Assembly: GCF_030209435.1 (NCBI RefSeq)
Contig: NZ_JARVRX010000018.1
Location: forward strand, 43,138 to 107,137
Length of the DNA: 64,000 nucleotides
Reading direction: 5' to 3'
Origin: Mycolicibacterium sp. lyk4-40-TYG-92
Lineage (GTDB): Bacteria; Actinomycetota; Actinomycetes; Mycobacteriales; Mycobacteriaceae
Both the position numbers and the translations under genes were made by a program. This document shows, piece after piece, positions 8,696 through 16,841 of the stretch. Under the pieces are notes generated by a model that saw nothing but the letters and a program-made list of their open reading frames with translations, had not been told where the DNA came from and searched no databases. Every line of letters starts with the position of its first letter. Position 1 is the stretch's first letter.

Positions 8696-10065
8696 GATGT
8701 GCTCGCCGGCAGGTGATAGCGGACCGCGAGACCGCCGTCGGGGGACCGGTCGACCGACGCCAATCCGCCGTGTGCGGCGGCGATTTCGGTGGCGATGGCC
8801 AGGCCGAGGCCGGTGCCCTGGCTGTCGTCGTGCCCGCGCCAGAACCGGGTGGCCGCCTGCGGGACGGCGTCGGCGGGCAGGCCGGGGCCGTTGTCACTGA
8901 CGGTGAGTTCGATGCCGGTGTCGGTGGGCGCCGTCGACACCGTGACGGTGGTTCCCGTCCCGGAGTAGCGCAACGCGTTGTCCAGCGCGATGTCCAAGAG
9001 TTGCTCCACATCGTGGCGCGGCATCTGCACCGCGAGGTGCCGGTGGACGGTTCGGAAGCGCAGTTGCTGCGCGTTGGGTTCGGCGGTGGTCTGCCAGAAG
9101 TCCAGTCGCTGCTCCACGACGCTGTCCAGATCTGTCGAATCGTGAACTGCCGCAGCCAGACCGGACCGGTGGCTGTGGCTGGCCTCCTCGGCGCGTGCCA
9201 GCCGGAGCAACTGGGCCAGCAGGTTCTCCAAGCGGTCCAGTTCCGCCGACATCGAGTCGTAGGTCGGGCGCCCCGATTCGGCGACGTGGTCTTCGAGGGT
9301 GTCGGCCCGCAGCCGCACCGCGGCCAGCGGGTTGCGCAACTGGTGCGAGGCATCGGCGATGAGCCGGCGTTGATGATCGAGCGAGGCGTGCACGGCCTGT
9401 GCCATGGCGTTGAACGCCGACGTGAAGCGCCGCAACTCGGGCGGCCCCGACACGTGAGCCGGCTGGCCGGCGATGCCGCCGGCCATGTCTTCGACGGCGC
9501 GCTCGAGCCCGACCAGCGGCCGCAGCACCCACCGGGTCACGCTCTGCGCGGTGACGGCGGCAACCCCGAGCAACACGATGCATCCCGCCGCGATCCACAA
9601 CCAGTCCACGGTGATGTCGTGTGCGGCGGTGGCCGGGTCGATGCCCAGCACCACCGCCCCGACCAGTTCGCCGTTGCGCCGGATTCCCTTGGCCGCCAGG
9701 ATCGGTCGCCGGCTCCACGGCATGATCCGGGTCCGGGGCGCGGCGGGAGCGTCGGACAACGCCCGCTCCGCGGCGGTCGTCACGCCCGGATCGGTGACGG
9801 ACAACCCCGCGGCGGCCAGCGTCCGGCCGTCCGCGTCGACGATCACCGCGCCTTCGCCGTACACCCGGTGGTAACGCTCGACCAATTCGGTGTCGAGTGC
9901 GCCCGCGCCGGCGGCGATGTCGGCCAGCGTCGTCAGTTGGCGCTCGCGTTCGGTGTGCAGGATTTGGGTGCGGTGGTCGGCCAGGCTCAGGGCCAGCGGG
10001 ATCGCCAGCGCCGCCGTCGCGATGAGCAGCAGCGTCATCAGGAGCGCACGAACCCGCAGACCCAC
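8692..10065 (-). CDS. Sensor histidine kinase
   Basis: A 457-residue membrane kinase. Transmembrane segments lie near 8-28 and 155-175, bracketing an extracytoplasmic domain of about 125 residues. A HAMP linker follows (about 176-228). The H-box is LIADASHQLRNPLAAV with phospho-acceptor His241. The ATPase domain has N-box DNALRYS, G1 DNGPGLP and G2 GTGLGLAI. It starts one base after the response-regulator stop and overlaps the TAXI gene by 4 nt, so the three genes are one translationally coupled operon. Its signal is unknown; the linked TAXI lipoprotein is the obvious candidate partner. A regulator-first, kinase-second order is common in mycobacterial OmpR-type systems. Confidence 0.93.
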   Translation of the reverse strand: MGLRVRALLMTLLLIATAALAIPLALSLADHRTQILHTERERQLTTLADIAAGAGALDTELVERYHRVYGEGAVIVDADGRTLAAAGLSVTDPGVTTAAERALSDAPAAPRTRIMPWSRRPILAAKGIRRNGELVGAVVLGIDPATAAHDITVDWLWIAAGCIVLLGVAAVTAQSVTRWVLRPLVGLERAVEDMAGGIAGQPAHVSGPPELRRFTSAFNAMAQAVHASLDHQRRLIADASHQLRNPLAAVRLRADTLEDHVAESGRPTYDSMSAELDRLENLLAQLLRLARAEEASHSHRSGLAAAVHDSTDLDSVVEQRLDFWQTTAEPNAQQLRFRTVHRHLAVQMPRHDVEQLLDIALDNALRYSGTGTTVTVSTAPTDTGIELTVSDNGPGLPADAVPQAATRFWRGHDDSQGTGLGLAIATEIAAAHGGLASVDRSPDGGLAVRYHLPASTS

Positions 10066-10066
10066 C

Positions 10067-10726
10067 TCAGTGGTCCAACCGGTAGCCGAAGCCGCGCACG
10101 GTGTGCAGGGGTATGCCCGCCAGCTTGGACCGAATCTGGCCGACGAAGAAATCCAGGGACCGCGAGCGGCCCACCACCGCGGTGCCCCAGCAGTCGAGCA
10201 TCACCTCTTCGCGGCTGACCGCCTCGCCCTGACGGGCGGCCAGCGTGGCCAGAATCTGGTACTCGGTCTTGGTCAGAGACTGCGTCCGTCCGGCCACGGT
10301 GACCTCGTGCCGGTCGCGATCGATGGTCACCGGTCCGGCCACCACGGGTGGGCGCGCGGCGGGGCCGGTGCCGCGCTGCACGCGGCGCATGACGGCCTCG
10401 ATCCGGGCCAGCAGCACCGCCTTTCGGACGGGCTTGACCAGGTAGTCGTCGGCCCCGGCGCGCAGTCCGAGCACCACGGCGCCGTCGCTGTCGCGCGCGG
10501 TCATGATGATGACCGGAGCGGTCGACGCCCGGCGCAGCGTGCGCAGCACGTCCAGCCCGTCCATATCGGGCAGGCCCAGGTCCAGTAACACCAGGTCACA
10601 GCCCTTGACGCGGTTGAGTGCGTCGTCGCCGCGGGTGGTGTGGGTGACGGTGAGCCCGGTCTGTTCGAGGAGCTCGACCAGCGCAGCGGCGACCCCCTGA
10701 TCGTCCTCGACGAGCAGCACGCGCAT
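10067..10726 (-). CDS. OmpR/PhoB-family response regulator
   Basis: A 219-residue transcription factor and first gene of the RR-HK-TAXI operon. The receiver domain has the acidic pair Asp8-Asp9, phospho-acceptor Asp49 (VLLDLGLPDMDG), Thr76 and Lys98 (LVKPV). The C-terminal winged helix includes LTKTEYQILATLA and ends TVRGFGYRLDH, typical of OmpR-type DNA-binding domains. Targets are unknown. By precedent it may regulate its own operon, the divergent Gly/Cys-rich membrane protein gene or the nearby permease. The divergent intergenic region is 152 bp. It is not one of the named M. tuberculosis systems I recognise. Confidence 0.93.
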   Translation of the reverse strand: MRVLLVEDDQGVAAALVELLEQTGLTVTHTTRGDDALNRVKGCDLVLLDLGLPDMDGLDVLRTLRRASTAPVIIMTARDSDGAVVLGLRAGADDYLVKPVRKAVLLARIEAVMRRVQRGTGPAARPPVVAGPVTIDRDRHEVTVAGRTQSLTKTEYQILATLAARQGEAVSREEVMLDCWGTAVVGRSRSLDFFVGQIRSKLAGIPLHTVRGFGYRLDH

Positions 10727-10878
10727 GGGCCGATGGTAGGGCGCGTGGTGGCGGACCCGCTGATTTCGCGGTGAATCTGAGGATCGTGCAAGGAAAGGCC
10801 CGGCGGGGACCGCGGAGTCTTCCGGTGGACCCGGGGCGCGGAAACCATGTGCTCAGCAACAGGCACAAGGAGGTCACG

Positions 10879-11229
10879 ATGTACCCGAACACCGATTTCT
10901 CCCGGGCGACGGTCTCCGTGGTGGCAGCCGCCGCAAACCAGGAATCCTCGTGGATCCCGATGATCGTGTGCATCGCGGTCGTGGGGATCATCGTCGGCAT
11001 GGCCATCCTGATGGGCCGGCGCCGGCCCCGCCGCCGCGCGGGGACGGGCCGTGGCGCGGGGGCGGCCGGTGCCTACGGCTACGGGTACACCAGCTCCGGT
11101 GGTGGCTGGGATGCCGGCGGGTCCGGGTGCTCGGACGGTGGTGGCGCCGGTGGCTGCGGTGGTGGTGGGGGTTGCGGTGGCGGCGGTTGCGGGGGTGGTG
11201 GTGGTTGCGGCGGTGGTGGCGGGTGCTGA
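10879..11229 (+). CDS. Single-pass membrane protein with Gly/Cys-repeat tail
   Basis: A 116-residue protein of unknown function. The ATG at 10879 has an excellent ribosome site (aaggagg, 5 nt before). Residues 1-25 are polar, 26-45 form one transmembrane helix (WIPMIVCIAVVGIIVGMAIL), followed by a basic stop-transfer run (GRRRPRRR). From residue 54 it is Gly-rich, and the last 33 residues consist almost only of Gly and six regularly spaced Cys (84, 93, 99, 104, 110, 116), the last being C-terminal. The topology suggests an outside N terminus and a cytoplasmic Cys tail by the positive-inside rule, but this is inference. It lies divergent from the response-regulator operon and could be a target. 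Similar Gly/Cys tails occur in uncharacterised actinobacterial membrane proteins. Confidence 0.75.
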   Translation: MYPNTDFSRATVSVVAAAANQESSWIPMIVCIAVVGIIVGMAILMGRRRPRRRAGTGRGAGAAGAYGYGYTSSGGGWDAGGSGCSDGGGAGGCGGGGGCGGGGCGGGGGCGGGGGC

Positions 11230-11260
11230 ATATCGGTACCGGCGGTCCGGTGGTGTTCGC

Positions 11261-11266
11261 TACGGT
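11261..11266 (+). promoter_or_regulatory. -10 box (leaderless)
   Basis: TACGGT ends 6 nt before the ATG at 11273. There is no ribosome site. Confidence 0.4.
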
Positions 11267-11272
11267 GGCGTC

Positions 11273-11809
11273 ATGCCAATCATCCCGACCGTCGACGGTT
11301 TCGGCGCCACCGTCGACGTGTCTGGCCCCGACGCCGCCACGACAGTCGTCATGCTCACGACCAAACCCGCGACGGGCGCCTTGTGCGAATTGCTGCACAC
11401 CGCCTCGCTGCGCACCGTGGTGATCGAGGCCGACGACCGGCTGACCGTGAATTCGGTTGTCGGCATTCTGGATACGCTCGGGGTGAAGTGGGCGCTGTTG
11501 TTCACCGACGGCGGCGCGGGCGAGCTGGCCTGGCGGCTGGCGGCCACTCGACTGGACCGGTTCACCGCCCTGGTGGCCATCGACGGCAGCCATCCGCGGG
11601 CCGACGGGGACTCGGGCGACGCGTGCCCGCCGGTCGAGATCAACACCACCGTCGTCGTAACCAGTGCCGATGCCCGCGCGCGGGCGCAAGCCGGACAACG
11701 CTTCATCTACGGCGAATTCCGGATGTCGGAGCTGATGGGCCGCCGCAGTGCCGACGAGTTCACCGCCCAGGTGGCCAACGAGATCGTGCTGCGCAGCAGC
11801 ACCTGGTGA
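11273..11809 (+). CDS. Conserved hypothetical, degenerate alpha/beta-hydrolase-like protein
   Basis: A 178-residue soluble protein. The pattern of alternating beta strands and helices (TTVVMLTTKPATGAL, RTVVIEADDRLTVNSVVGIL, KWALLFTDGGAGELAWRLA, FTALVAIDGSHP) resembles an alpha/beta-hydrolase core. At the expected nucleophile elbow, though, the sequence is FTDGGAGE rather than GxSxG, so the Ser nucleophile appears to be absent. It is probably not an active hydrolase, or belongs to a different Rossmann-like family. The start is ATG at 11273 with a -10 box 6 nt upstream. The helicase gene follows after 67 bp. Function is unknown. Confidence 0.6.
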   Translation: MPIIPTVDGFGATVDVSGPDAATTVVMLTTKPATGALCELLHTASLRTVVIEADDRLTVNSVVGILDTLGVKWALLFTDGGAGELAWRLAATRLDRFTALVAIDGSHPRADGDSGDACPPVEINTTVVVTSADARARAQAGQRFIYGEFRMSELMGRRSADEFTAQVANEIVLRSSTW

Positions 11810-11822
11810 CCCGCCGCTCGGC

Positions 11823-11840
11823 GCGAGCGAAGCGACGGGG
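11823..11840 (+). repeat. 18-nt dispersed repeat, copy A (intergenic)
   Basis: GCGAGCGAAGCGACGGGG. The identical 18 bases occur at 22165-22182 inside the chelatase gene, and a one-mismatch 17-base copy at 24342-24358 inside cobB. This copy lies between the hydrolase-like gene and the helicase, just upstream of the helicase -35 region. Confidence 0.75.
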
Positions 11841-11864
11841 CAGGACCATGTCGGTCCCGGCCGT

Positions 11865-11870
11865 TATCGT
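11865..11870 (+). promoter_or_regulatory. -10 box of the SWIM/SNF2 helicase gene
   Basis: TATCGT ends 6 nt before the ATG at 11877; leaderless configuration. Confidence 0.45.
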
Positions 11871-11876
11871 GACGAC

Positions 11877-14800
11877 ATGGAAGGCACGGACTCGACGGCC
11901 GGGCTAGCGCTCGCGCCACACGAGTTGCTTCGTGGCTTCAACGCACAGACGCTGGCCCGCGGCGAGACCTACGCGAACCAGGGCCGCGTGGTCGCCGCCA
12001 GGTACGACCCGGTCGACGGGACGCTCACCGGCTCGTGCCTGGGTTCGAAATCCGAGTACTACGACGTCGAAGTGGCGTTGTCGGGTCCCCGCACCGGCCT
12101 GGAGATCGAGTACACGGTATGTACCTGCCCGGTGGGGCGCTACTGCAAGCATGCCGTCGCGCTGCTGTTGGCGGCGATCCCGAGTGCACCCGACCGGGCG
12201 GCCCCGCAACGCTGGCAGGTGGTGCTGGGATCGCTGCTCGACGAGATGACCGACGCCGACACCGTCACCGACGCCAAACCGCTGGCCCTGGAGTTCGGGA
12301 TGCTGCCGGCGGGCCGGTACCACACGACGCCGATCGCGACGCTCCGTGCGCTGACGGTCGGCAAGCGCAGAAACTGGATCAAGAGCGGCATCAACTGGCG
12401 GCGCCTGTTCGACACGGCAGACCCGGGCGAGTTCGACCGGGACCAGTACAGCGCGCTGCGGGCGCTGGTGCTCGCCGTGCCCGGCTACTACCCGTACAGC
12501 AGCGACCAAATCGTGCTTTCCGCTGTGGGACAGAGCTTTTGGAACGATCTGGACCTGGCGGTCGAAGCCGGCGTCACCCTGCTTCCCGGGCCCGCAATCC
12601 GGGCCGTGGAGCTCGCCAAGGACGTGCAGTTGCGGCTGGACTTCACCGTGTCCGACACCGGCGGCGCGCAGATGTCGACGGTGCTCGTCGTCGATGGTGA
12701 ACCGCGGGCCCCCGACGGCGTCGGGCTGGTGGGTACACCCACCCCGCACGGCTTCCACCAGTTGGTGGACGGCATCCTGCATCTCGGCGCCTTCGCGCCG
12801 GTGCCCGGTCCCACGCTGCTCAGGCTGATCGCCGGTCGCGAGAAGGTGCAGATTCCGCCCGAGGCGCTGTCCGAGTTCGCGGCGGACGTGCTGCCGCGGC
12901 TGCGCCGGACGGTGCCCGTCGACATGCCGGAGGGTCTGTTCGCCGAACCGGACATCGTGGGGCCGCTGCCGGTCCTGTGCATCACGGCCGACGAGGTCGA
13001 CGGCCGCGTGCAGTGGCGCACCCGCTACCAGGTGAACGGGCAACGCCAGGAGTTCGACGCGGTGGGCGTCACGCGCACGAGCGGTATCCGGGACAACGCC
13101 GCGGAGGATGCGATGTGGCGGGCGATAGCGCCGGCGCTGGAACTGATTTCGGGACTGTCTGCGGCGGATGACCCGCTGGCCTCGCTGTTGCTGTCGCGCC
13201 GGCTGTCCCTGCCCCAGATCGCGGTGCTGTGCCACGAGGTGCTGCCGCAGCTCGCCGGGTACGAACAGCTGATCATCGAAATCGATGAGCGGGCCGCCGC
13301 ATTCCGGCGCTCGGTCGCCGGTGCGCAACTCGGGTTCGGTACCGCGTCCGCCGACGAGCCGCCGGCGCAGGACTGGTTCGACCTGCACATCACCATCGAT
13401 GTCGACGGCTACCCGGTGGCGCTGTCGGCTGTCATCGCCGAATTGGCAACGGGCGCCACCCACATGCTGCTGTCGAACGGCGTGTACTTCCGGCTCGACA
13501 CCCCGGAACTGCTCAAGCTGCGGGCCCTGATCGAGGAGGCCCAGGCGCTGGGGGAGCTCGACGGCGACCGGGTGAACGCGTCATCGCTGAACGCGACATT
13601 GTGGGACGAGCTGCTGGGCCTCGGCGTCGTCGACCGGGAACTGGCGCAGTGGCGGGACAACATGGCGCGGCTGGCCGCGGCGCACCCGCCCGTTCCCGTG
13701 CCGACGCCCGGCGGGTTGCAGGCCGAGCTGCGCGACTATCAGCGTGACGGGCTCGACTGGCTGGCGTTCCTGTGGGACAACGGACTCGGCGGTGTGCTGG
13801 GCGACGACATGGGCCTCGGCAAGACGGTCCAGACCCTGGCCCTCATCAGCAGGGCCGTCGAGCAGGGCGCCGGCAAGTTTCTCGTCGTGGCGCCGACCAG
13901 CGTGGCCTCCAACTGGGCCGCGGAGTGCGCGAAGTTCGCGCCGGGGCTCACCACCGTCGTCGTGTCGAGCACCGAAGCCCGCGGCGCGGTGTCCATCGCC
14001 GAGCAGGTCGCCGCGGCCGACATCGTCGTCACGACCTACACGCTGCTGCGGATCGACAACGACAAGTATCGGGAAATTGCTTGGGCCGGAATGATTCTCG
14101 ACGAGGCGCAATTCGTCAAGAATCATCACAGCAAGACGCATCAATGCGCGCGTCGCCTCGACGTGCCGTTCAAACTGGCCATCACCGGCACCCCGATGGA
14201 GAACAACCTGATGGAGCTGTGGTCGCTGCTGTCGATCACGGTGCCGGGTCTGTTCCCCAGCCCCAAGATTTTCGAACGCTACTTCCGCAAGCCCATCGAG
14301 TCCGATGGCGAGCCCGGACGGTTGGCCCTGCTGCGGCGGCGGATCAAGCCGGTGTTGTTGCGCCGCACCAAGAATCAGGTCGTCAAAGAGCTGCCGCCCA
14401 AGCAGGAGCAGGTGCTGGCCATCGAGCTGTCGGCCAAACACCGCAAGATCTACGACACCCGGCTGTCCCGCGAGCGGCAGAAGGTGCTCGGTCTGTTGGG
14501 CGAGTGGGAGAAGAACCGCTTCCAGATCTTCCGGTCGCTCACGCTGCTGCGGCAGCTCAGCCTGCACCCCGGGCTGGTCGATACCGAGACCATGGAGGCC
14601 GGGTCCACCAAGGTCGACTTCCTGATCGAACAACTGGACCAGCTGGTCGCCGAGGACCACAGCGCGCTGGTGTTCAGCCAGTTCACCGGTTTTCTGGCGA
14701 TTCTGCGTGACCGCCTGGACGCGGCCGGGATCGAGTACAGCTACCTGGACGGGTCGGTGGACGCGCGCAGCCGGGCGCAGGCCATCGACGAATTCAGCGG

Positions 14801-15113
14801 CGGGCGGACCAAGGTGTTCCTGATCAGTCTGAAAGCCGGCGGCTTCGGACTCAACCTCACCGCGGCCGACTACTGCTTCCTGTGCGACCCGTGGTGGAGC
14901 CCGGCCGCCGAAGCGCAGGCTGTCGACCGTGCGCACCGCATCGGCCAGCAGCGACCGGTGAACGTCTATCGGCTGGTGTCCGAGAACACCATCGAGGAGA
15001 AGGTGATCGCCCTGCAGGAGCGCAAGCGCGCGCTGTTCGCCGCAGTGATCGACGACGGCGACATGTTCGGCACCGCAATCACCGCCTCCGACATTCGCGA
15101 ACTCCTGGGCTGA
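11877..15113 (+). CDS. SWIM zinc-finger SNF2-family helicase (HelZ-like)
   Basis: A 1078-residue ATP-dependent DNA translocase. The N terminus carries a SWIM zinc finger, CTCPVGRYCKH (Cys82, Cys84, Cys90, His92), likely to bind nucleic acid or protein. The C-terminal half is a complete Swi2/Snf2 motor: Walker A DDMGLGKTVQT, motif Ia APTSVASNW, DExx box ILDEAQFVKN, motif III AITGTPMENN, and helicase-C motifs VFSQFTGFL and VDRAHRIGQQRPVNVYRLVS. It resembles M. tuberculosis HelZ (Rv2101, about 1013 aa), which maps elsewhere in that genome, so its presence here reflects rearrangement. The ATG at 11877 is chosen for the -10 box 6 nt upstream; the frame extends further 5' without homology-like sequence. 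A role in DNA repair or transcription recycling is inferred from the family. Confidence 0.92.
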   Translation: MEGTDSTAGLALAPHELLRGFNAQTLARGETYANQGRVVAARYDPVDGTLTGSCLGSKSEYYDVEVALSGPRTGLEIEYTVCTCPVGRYCKHAVALLLAAIPSAPDRAAPQRWQVVLGSLLDEMTDADTVTDAKPLALEFGMLPAGRYHTTPIATLRALTVGKRRNWIKSGINWRRLFDTADPGEFDRDQYSALRALVLAVPGYYPYSSDQIVLSAVGQSFWNDLDLAVEAGVTLLPGPAIRAVELAKDVQLRLDFTVSDTGGAQMSTVLVVDGEPRAPDGVGLVGTPTPHGFHQLVDGILHLGAFAPVPGPTLLRLIAGREKVQIPPEALSEFAADVLPRLRRTVPVDMPEGLFAEPDIVGPLPVLCITADEVDGRVQWRTRYQVNGQRQEFDAVGVTRTSGIRDNAAEDAMWRAIAPALELISGLSAADDPLASLLLSRRLSLPQIAVLCHEVLPQLAGYEQLIIEIDERAAAFRRSVAGAQLGFGTASADEPPAQDWFDLHITIDVDGYPVALSAVIAELATGATHMLLSNGVYFRLDTPELLKLRALIEEAQALGELDGDRVNASSLNATLWDELLGLGVVDRELAQWRDNMARLAAAHPPVPVPTPGGLQAELRDYQRDGLDWLAFLWDNGLGGVLGDDMGLGKTVQTLALISRAVEQGAGKFLVVAPTSVASNWAAECAKFAPGLTTVVVSSTEARGAVSIAEQVAAADIVVTTYTLLRIDNDKYREIAWAGMILDEAQFVKNHHSKTHQCARRLDVPFKLAITGTPMENNLMELWSLLSITVPGLFPSPKIFERYFRKPIESDGEPGRLALLRRRIKPVLLRRTKNQVVKELPPKQEQVLAIELSAKHRKIYDTRLSRERQKVLGLLGEWEKNRFQIFRSLTLLRQLSLHPGLVDTETMEAGSTKVDFLIEQLDQLVAEDHSALVFSQFTGFLAILRDRLDAAGIEYSYLDGSVDARSRAQAIDEFSGGRTKVFLISLKAGGFGLNLTAADYCFLCDPWWSPAAEAQAVDRAHRIGQQRPVNVYRLVSENTIEEKVIALQERKRALFAAVIDDGDMFGTAITASDIRELLG

Positions 15114-15181
15114 ACCCGTGACCTGTTCGCCGACAGGTTGGAGAGCCGAATTGCCTTACCCGCCATAGGGTTCTGTCACCG

Positions 15182-16345
15182 TTACGCGGAGTCCGCGAAG
15201 GCGGCCTCGTTGCCGAGTTTTGCCGACCAGCGTTCCTCGACGTTGCCGAAGCGCCACACGGCCAGCGCGGTGAGCCACGCGAGCACGAACAGGGCGACGA
15301 TGCCGTAGCCGACGAAGTCGAGGTTGATGTTCGCAATCCAGGCCAGGGGCCCTGCGTCGATTCCCAGGCGCTCGGCGATGACGCCGACCAGTTCGATGGT
15401 GCCGATCACCAGCGCGACGGCCACGGAGATCGAGGTGATGGTCAGGTTGTAGAAGACCTTGCGTACGGGTTTGGCGAAAGCCCAGCCGTAGGCGTAGTTC
15501 ATGAACACGCCATCGGTGGTGTCCATCAGGCACATTCCGGCCGCGAACAGGATCGGTAGTACCAGGACGGCGTAGAACGGCAGGTTGAACGCCGCAGCGC
15601 CGCCCGCGAGGACGAGCAGGCCGACTTCGGTGGCGGTGTCGAACCCGAGCCCGAAGAGCACGCCGATCGGGTAGATGTGCCAGGGCTTGGTCACGGATTT
15701 GGTCAACCCACCGAGGAAGCGGTTCATGAATCCGCGGGAGTCGAGGTGCTTTTCCAGGGCCGCCTCGTTGTACTGGCCGCGGCGGATGTCCCGGAAGACC
15801 TTGATGATGCCCACCAGGGCAACGAGATTCAGGATGCCCAGGATCCACAGAAAGATGCCCGAGACAGACGGACCGATCAGGGCGGTGACGGTGTGCAGCG
15901 TCGACTGTTCGTCTTCGACGGGCCCGACGAGAGCCTTGACTCCCAGTGCCAGCAGTAGGGACAGGGCGAACACGATGGTCGAGTGCCCGAGGGAAAACCA
16001 GAACCCCACCGAGAGCGGCTTGCGATCCACCCCCTTGTCGAGGTTGTCGGCGATCAACTTGCGGGTGGTGTTGTCCACAGCTGCGATGTGGTCAGCGTCG
16101 AAGGCATGCCGTAGCCCGAGGGTGTAGGCCAGGATTCCCACGCCCACCGTGAAGACCGGATGGTCGCCGCCCAGGTGATAGTTGTTGGGCGCGACGAACG
16201 CGAAGAGCACCACGAAGCCCACCGCGTGCAGCGCGACGATGAATCCGTACATCCCCCAAAGGGATTTCTTGTCGCCCGGTGACAGGCTGCGGCGGAACTG
16301 GGTCAGCCCGGATGGGGTTCGATCGGTCACGCCGCTGGTTGTCAT
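15182..16345 (-). CDS. nicT: NiCoT-family nickel/cobalt permease
   Basis: A high-affinity Ni2+/Co2+ uptake permease (HoxN/NixA family) of 387 residues with about 8 transmembrane segments. The family signature is intact: RHAFDADHIAAVDN (HX4DH) in helix II, plus LGFDTATE and GMCLMDTTDG. Orthologue of Rv2856. The ATG at 16345 is preferred because gggggac lies 6-10 nt upstream; the frame extends in-frame to 16405 with low-quality residues. It lies downstream of an ArsR-type gene with a palindrome between them, suggesting metal control. The cobalt probably supplies the corrinoid genes in this window, and nickel would serve enzymes such as urease or hydrogenase. The product lies in the cytoplasmic membrane. 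Confidence 0.93.
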   Translation of the reverse strand: MTTSGVTDRTPSGLTQFRRSLSPGDKKSLWGMYGFIVALHAVGFVVLFAFVAPNNYHLGGDHPVFTVGVGILAYTLGLRHAFDADHIAAVDNTTRKLIADNLDKGVDRKPLSVGFWFSLGHSTIVFALSLLLALGVKALVGPVEDEQSTLHTVTALIGPSVSGIFLWILGILNLVALVGIIKVFRDIRRGQYNEAALEKHLDSRGFMNRFLGGLTKSVTKPWHIYPIGVLFGLGFDTATEVGLLVLAGGAAAFNLPFYAVLVLPILFAAGMCLMDTTDGVFMNYAYGWAFAKPVRKVFYNLTITSISVAVALVIGTIELVGVIAERLGIDAGPLAWIANINLDFVGYGIVALFVLAWLTALAVWRFGNVEERWSAKLGNEAAFADSA

Positions 16346-16428
16346 ATGACCGTCCCCCATCGTGGTGTGTCCGTGTGGGCACCCACGATCGGGGCTCAGG
16401 AGCACTTTCGGATCAGGCTATCCACGAC

Positions 16429-16452
16429 CTGTTCACCTGTCCACGTGAACAG
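16429..16452. promoter_or_regulatory. Candidate ArsR operator upstream of nicT
   Basis: A perfect inverted repeat, CTGTTCAC-N8-GTGAACAG, sits between the ArsR gene stop (16463) and the nicT start (16345). The 24-bp length and dyad spacing suit a dimeric ArsR/SmtB repressor. Binding is inferred. Confidence 0.5.
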
Positions 16453-16462
16453 ATATCTGAAA

Positions 16463-16801
16463 TCAGCCGTGCTGGGCGCCGAGCCAGTGCAGCAGTTCGT
16501 GCACCGTGTCATCGGCCAGCCGGTAACTGACGGTGCGCCCCACCCGGGTCGCCGTCACCCAGTGCTGGCTGCGCAGAACGCGCAGTGCCTGGGAGACCGA
16601 GTTCTCAGATCGGCCGACCGCGGCGGCGAGATCGCCCACGCAGATTCCCGGAACGCGGTGCAGTGCGAGCAGGATGTCCAGACGATGCGGGTCCGAGAGG
16701 AGTTCGAACCGCATCGACCATGCCGCTGTGTCGACGTCGGCGCGCGCAGACTTCGCCGAATCGACTTTCGCCGAATCGGCCTTTGCGGCTGCGTCGCTCA
16801 T
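16463..16801 (-). CDS. ArsR/SmtB-family regulator
   Basis: A 112-residue winged-helix regulator. After a charged Ala/Asp/Lys N-terminal tail (about 1-28), the core runs MRFELLSDPHRLDILLALHR, with recognition helix SENSVSQALRVLR and beta wing TRVGRTVSYRL. The last helix, DDTVHELLHWLGAQH, is rich in His and Asp, positions that form the alpha5 metal site in SmtB/NmtR-like sensors, although the spacing is not identical to SmtB. It is upstream of and co-directional with nicT, so a nickel/cobalt-responsive repressor of uptake is the best guess. The start could also be a GTG at 16807. It is not a clear NmtR or KmtR orthologue. Confidence 0.8.
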   Translation of the reverse strand: MSDAAAKADSAKVDSAKSARADVDTAAWSMRFELLSDPHRLDILLALHRVPGICVGDLAAAVGRSENSVSQALRVLRSQHWVTATRVGRTVSYRLADDTVHELLHWLGAQHG

Positions 16802-16841
16802 CAGCACAATCTAGCCATTCCGCGCCGCGACTGGCGCGGCG

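Noticed and set aside
15120..15139. Short inverted repeat ACCTGT-N6-ACAGGT between the helicase and nicT stops
   Set aside because: Only 6-bp arms; too weak to call a terminator with confidence, although the position is suitable.
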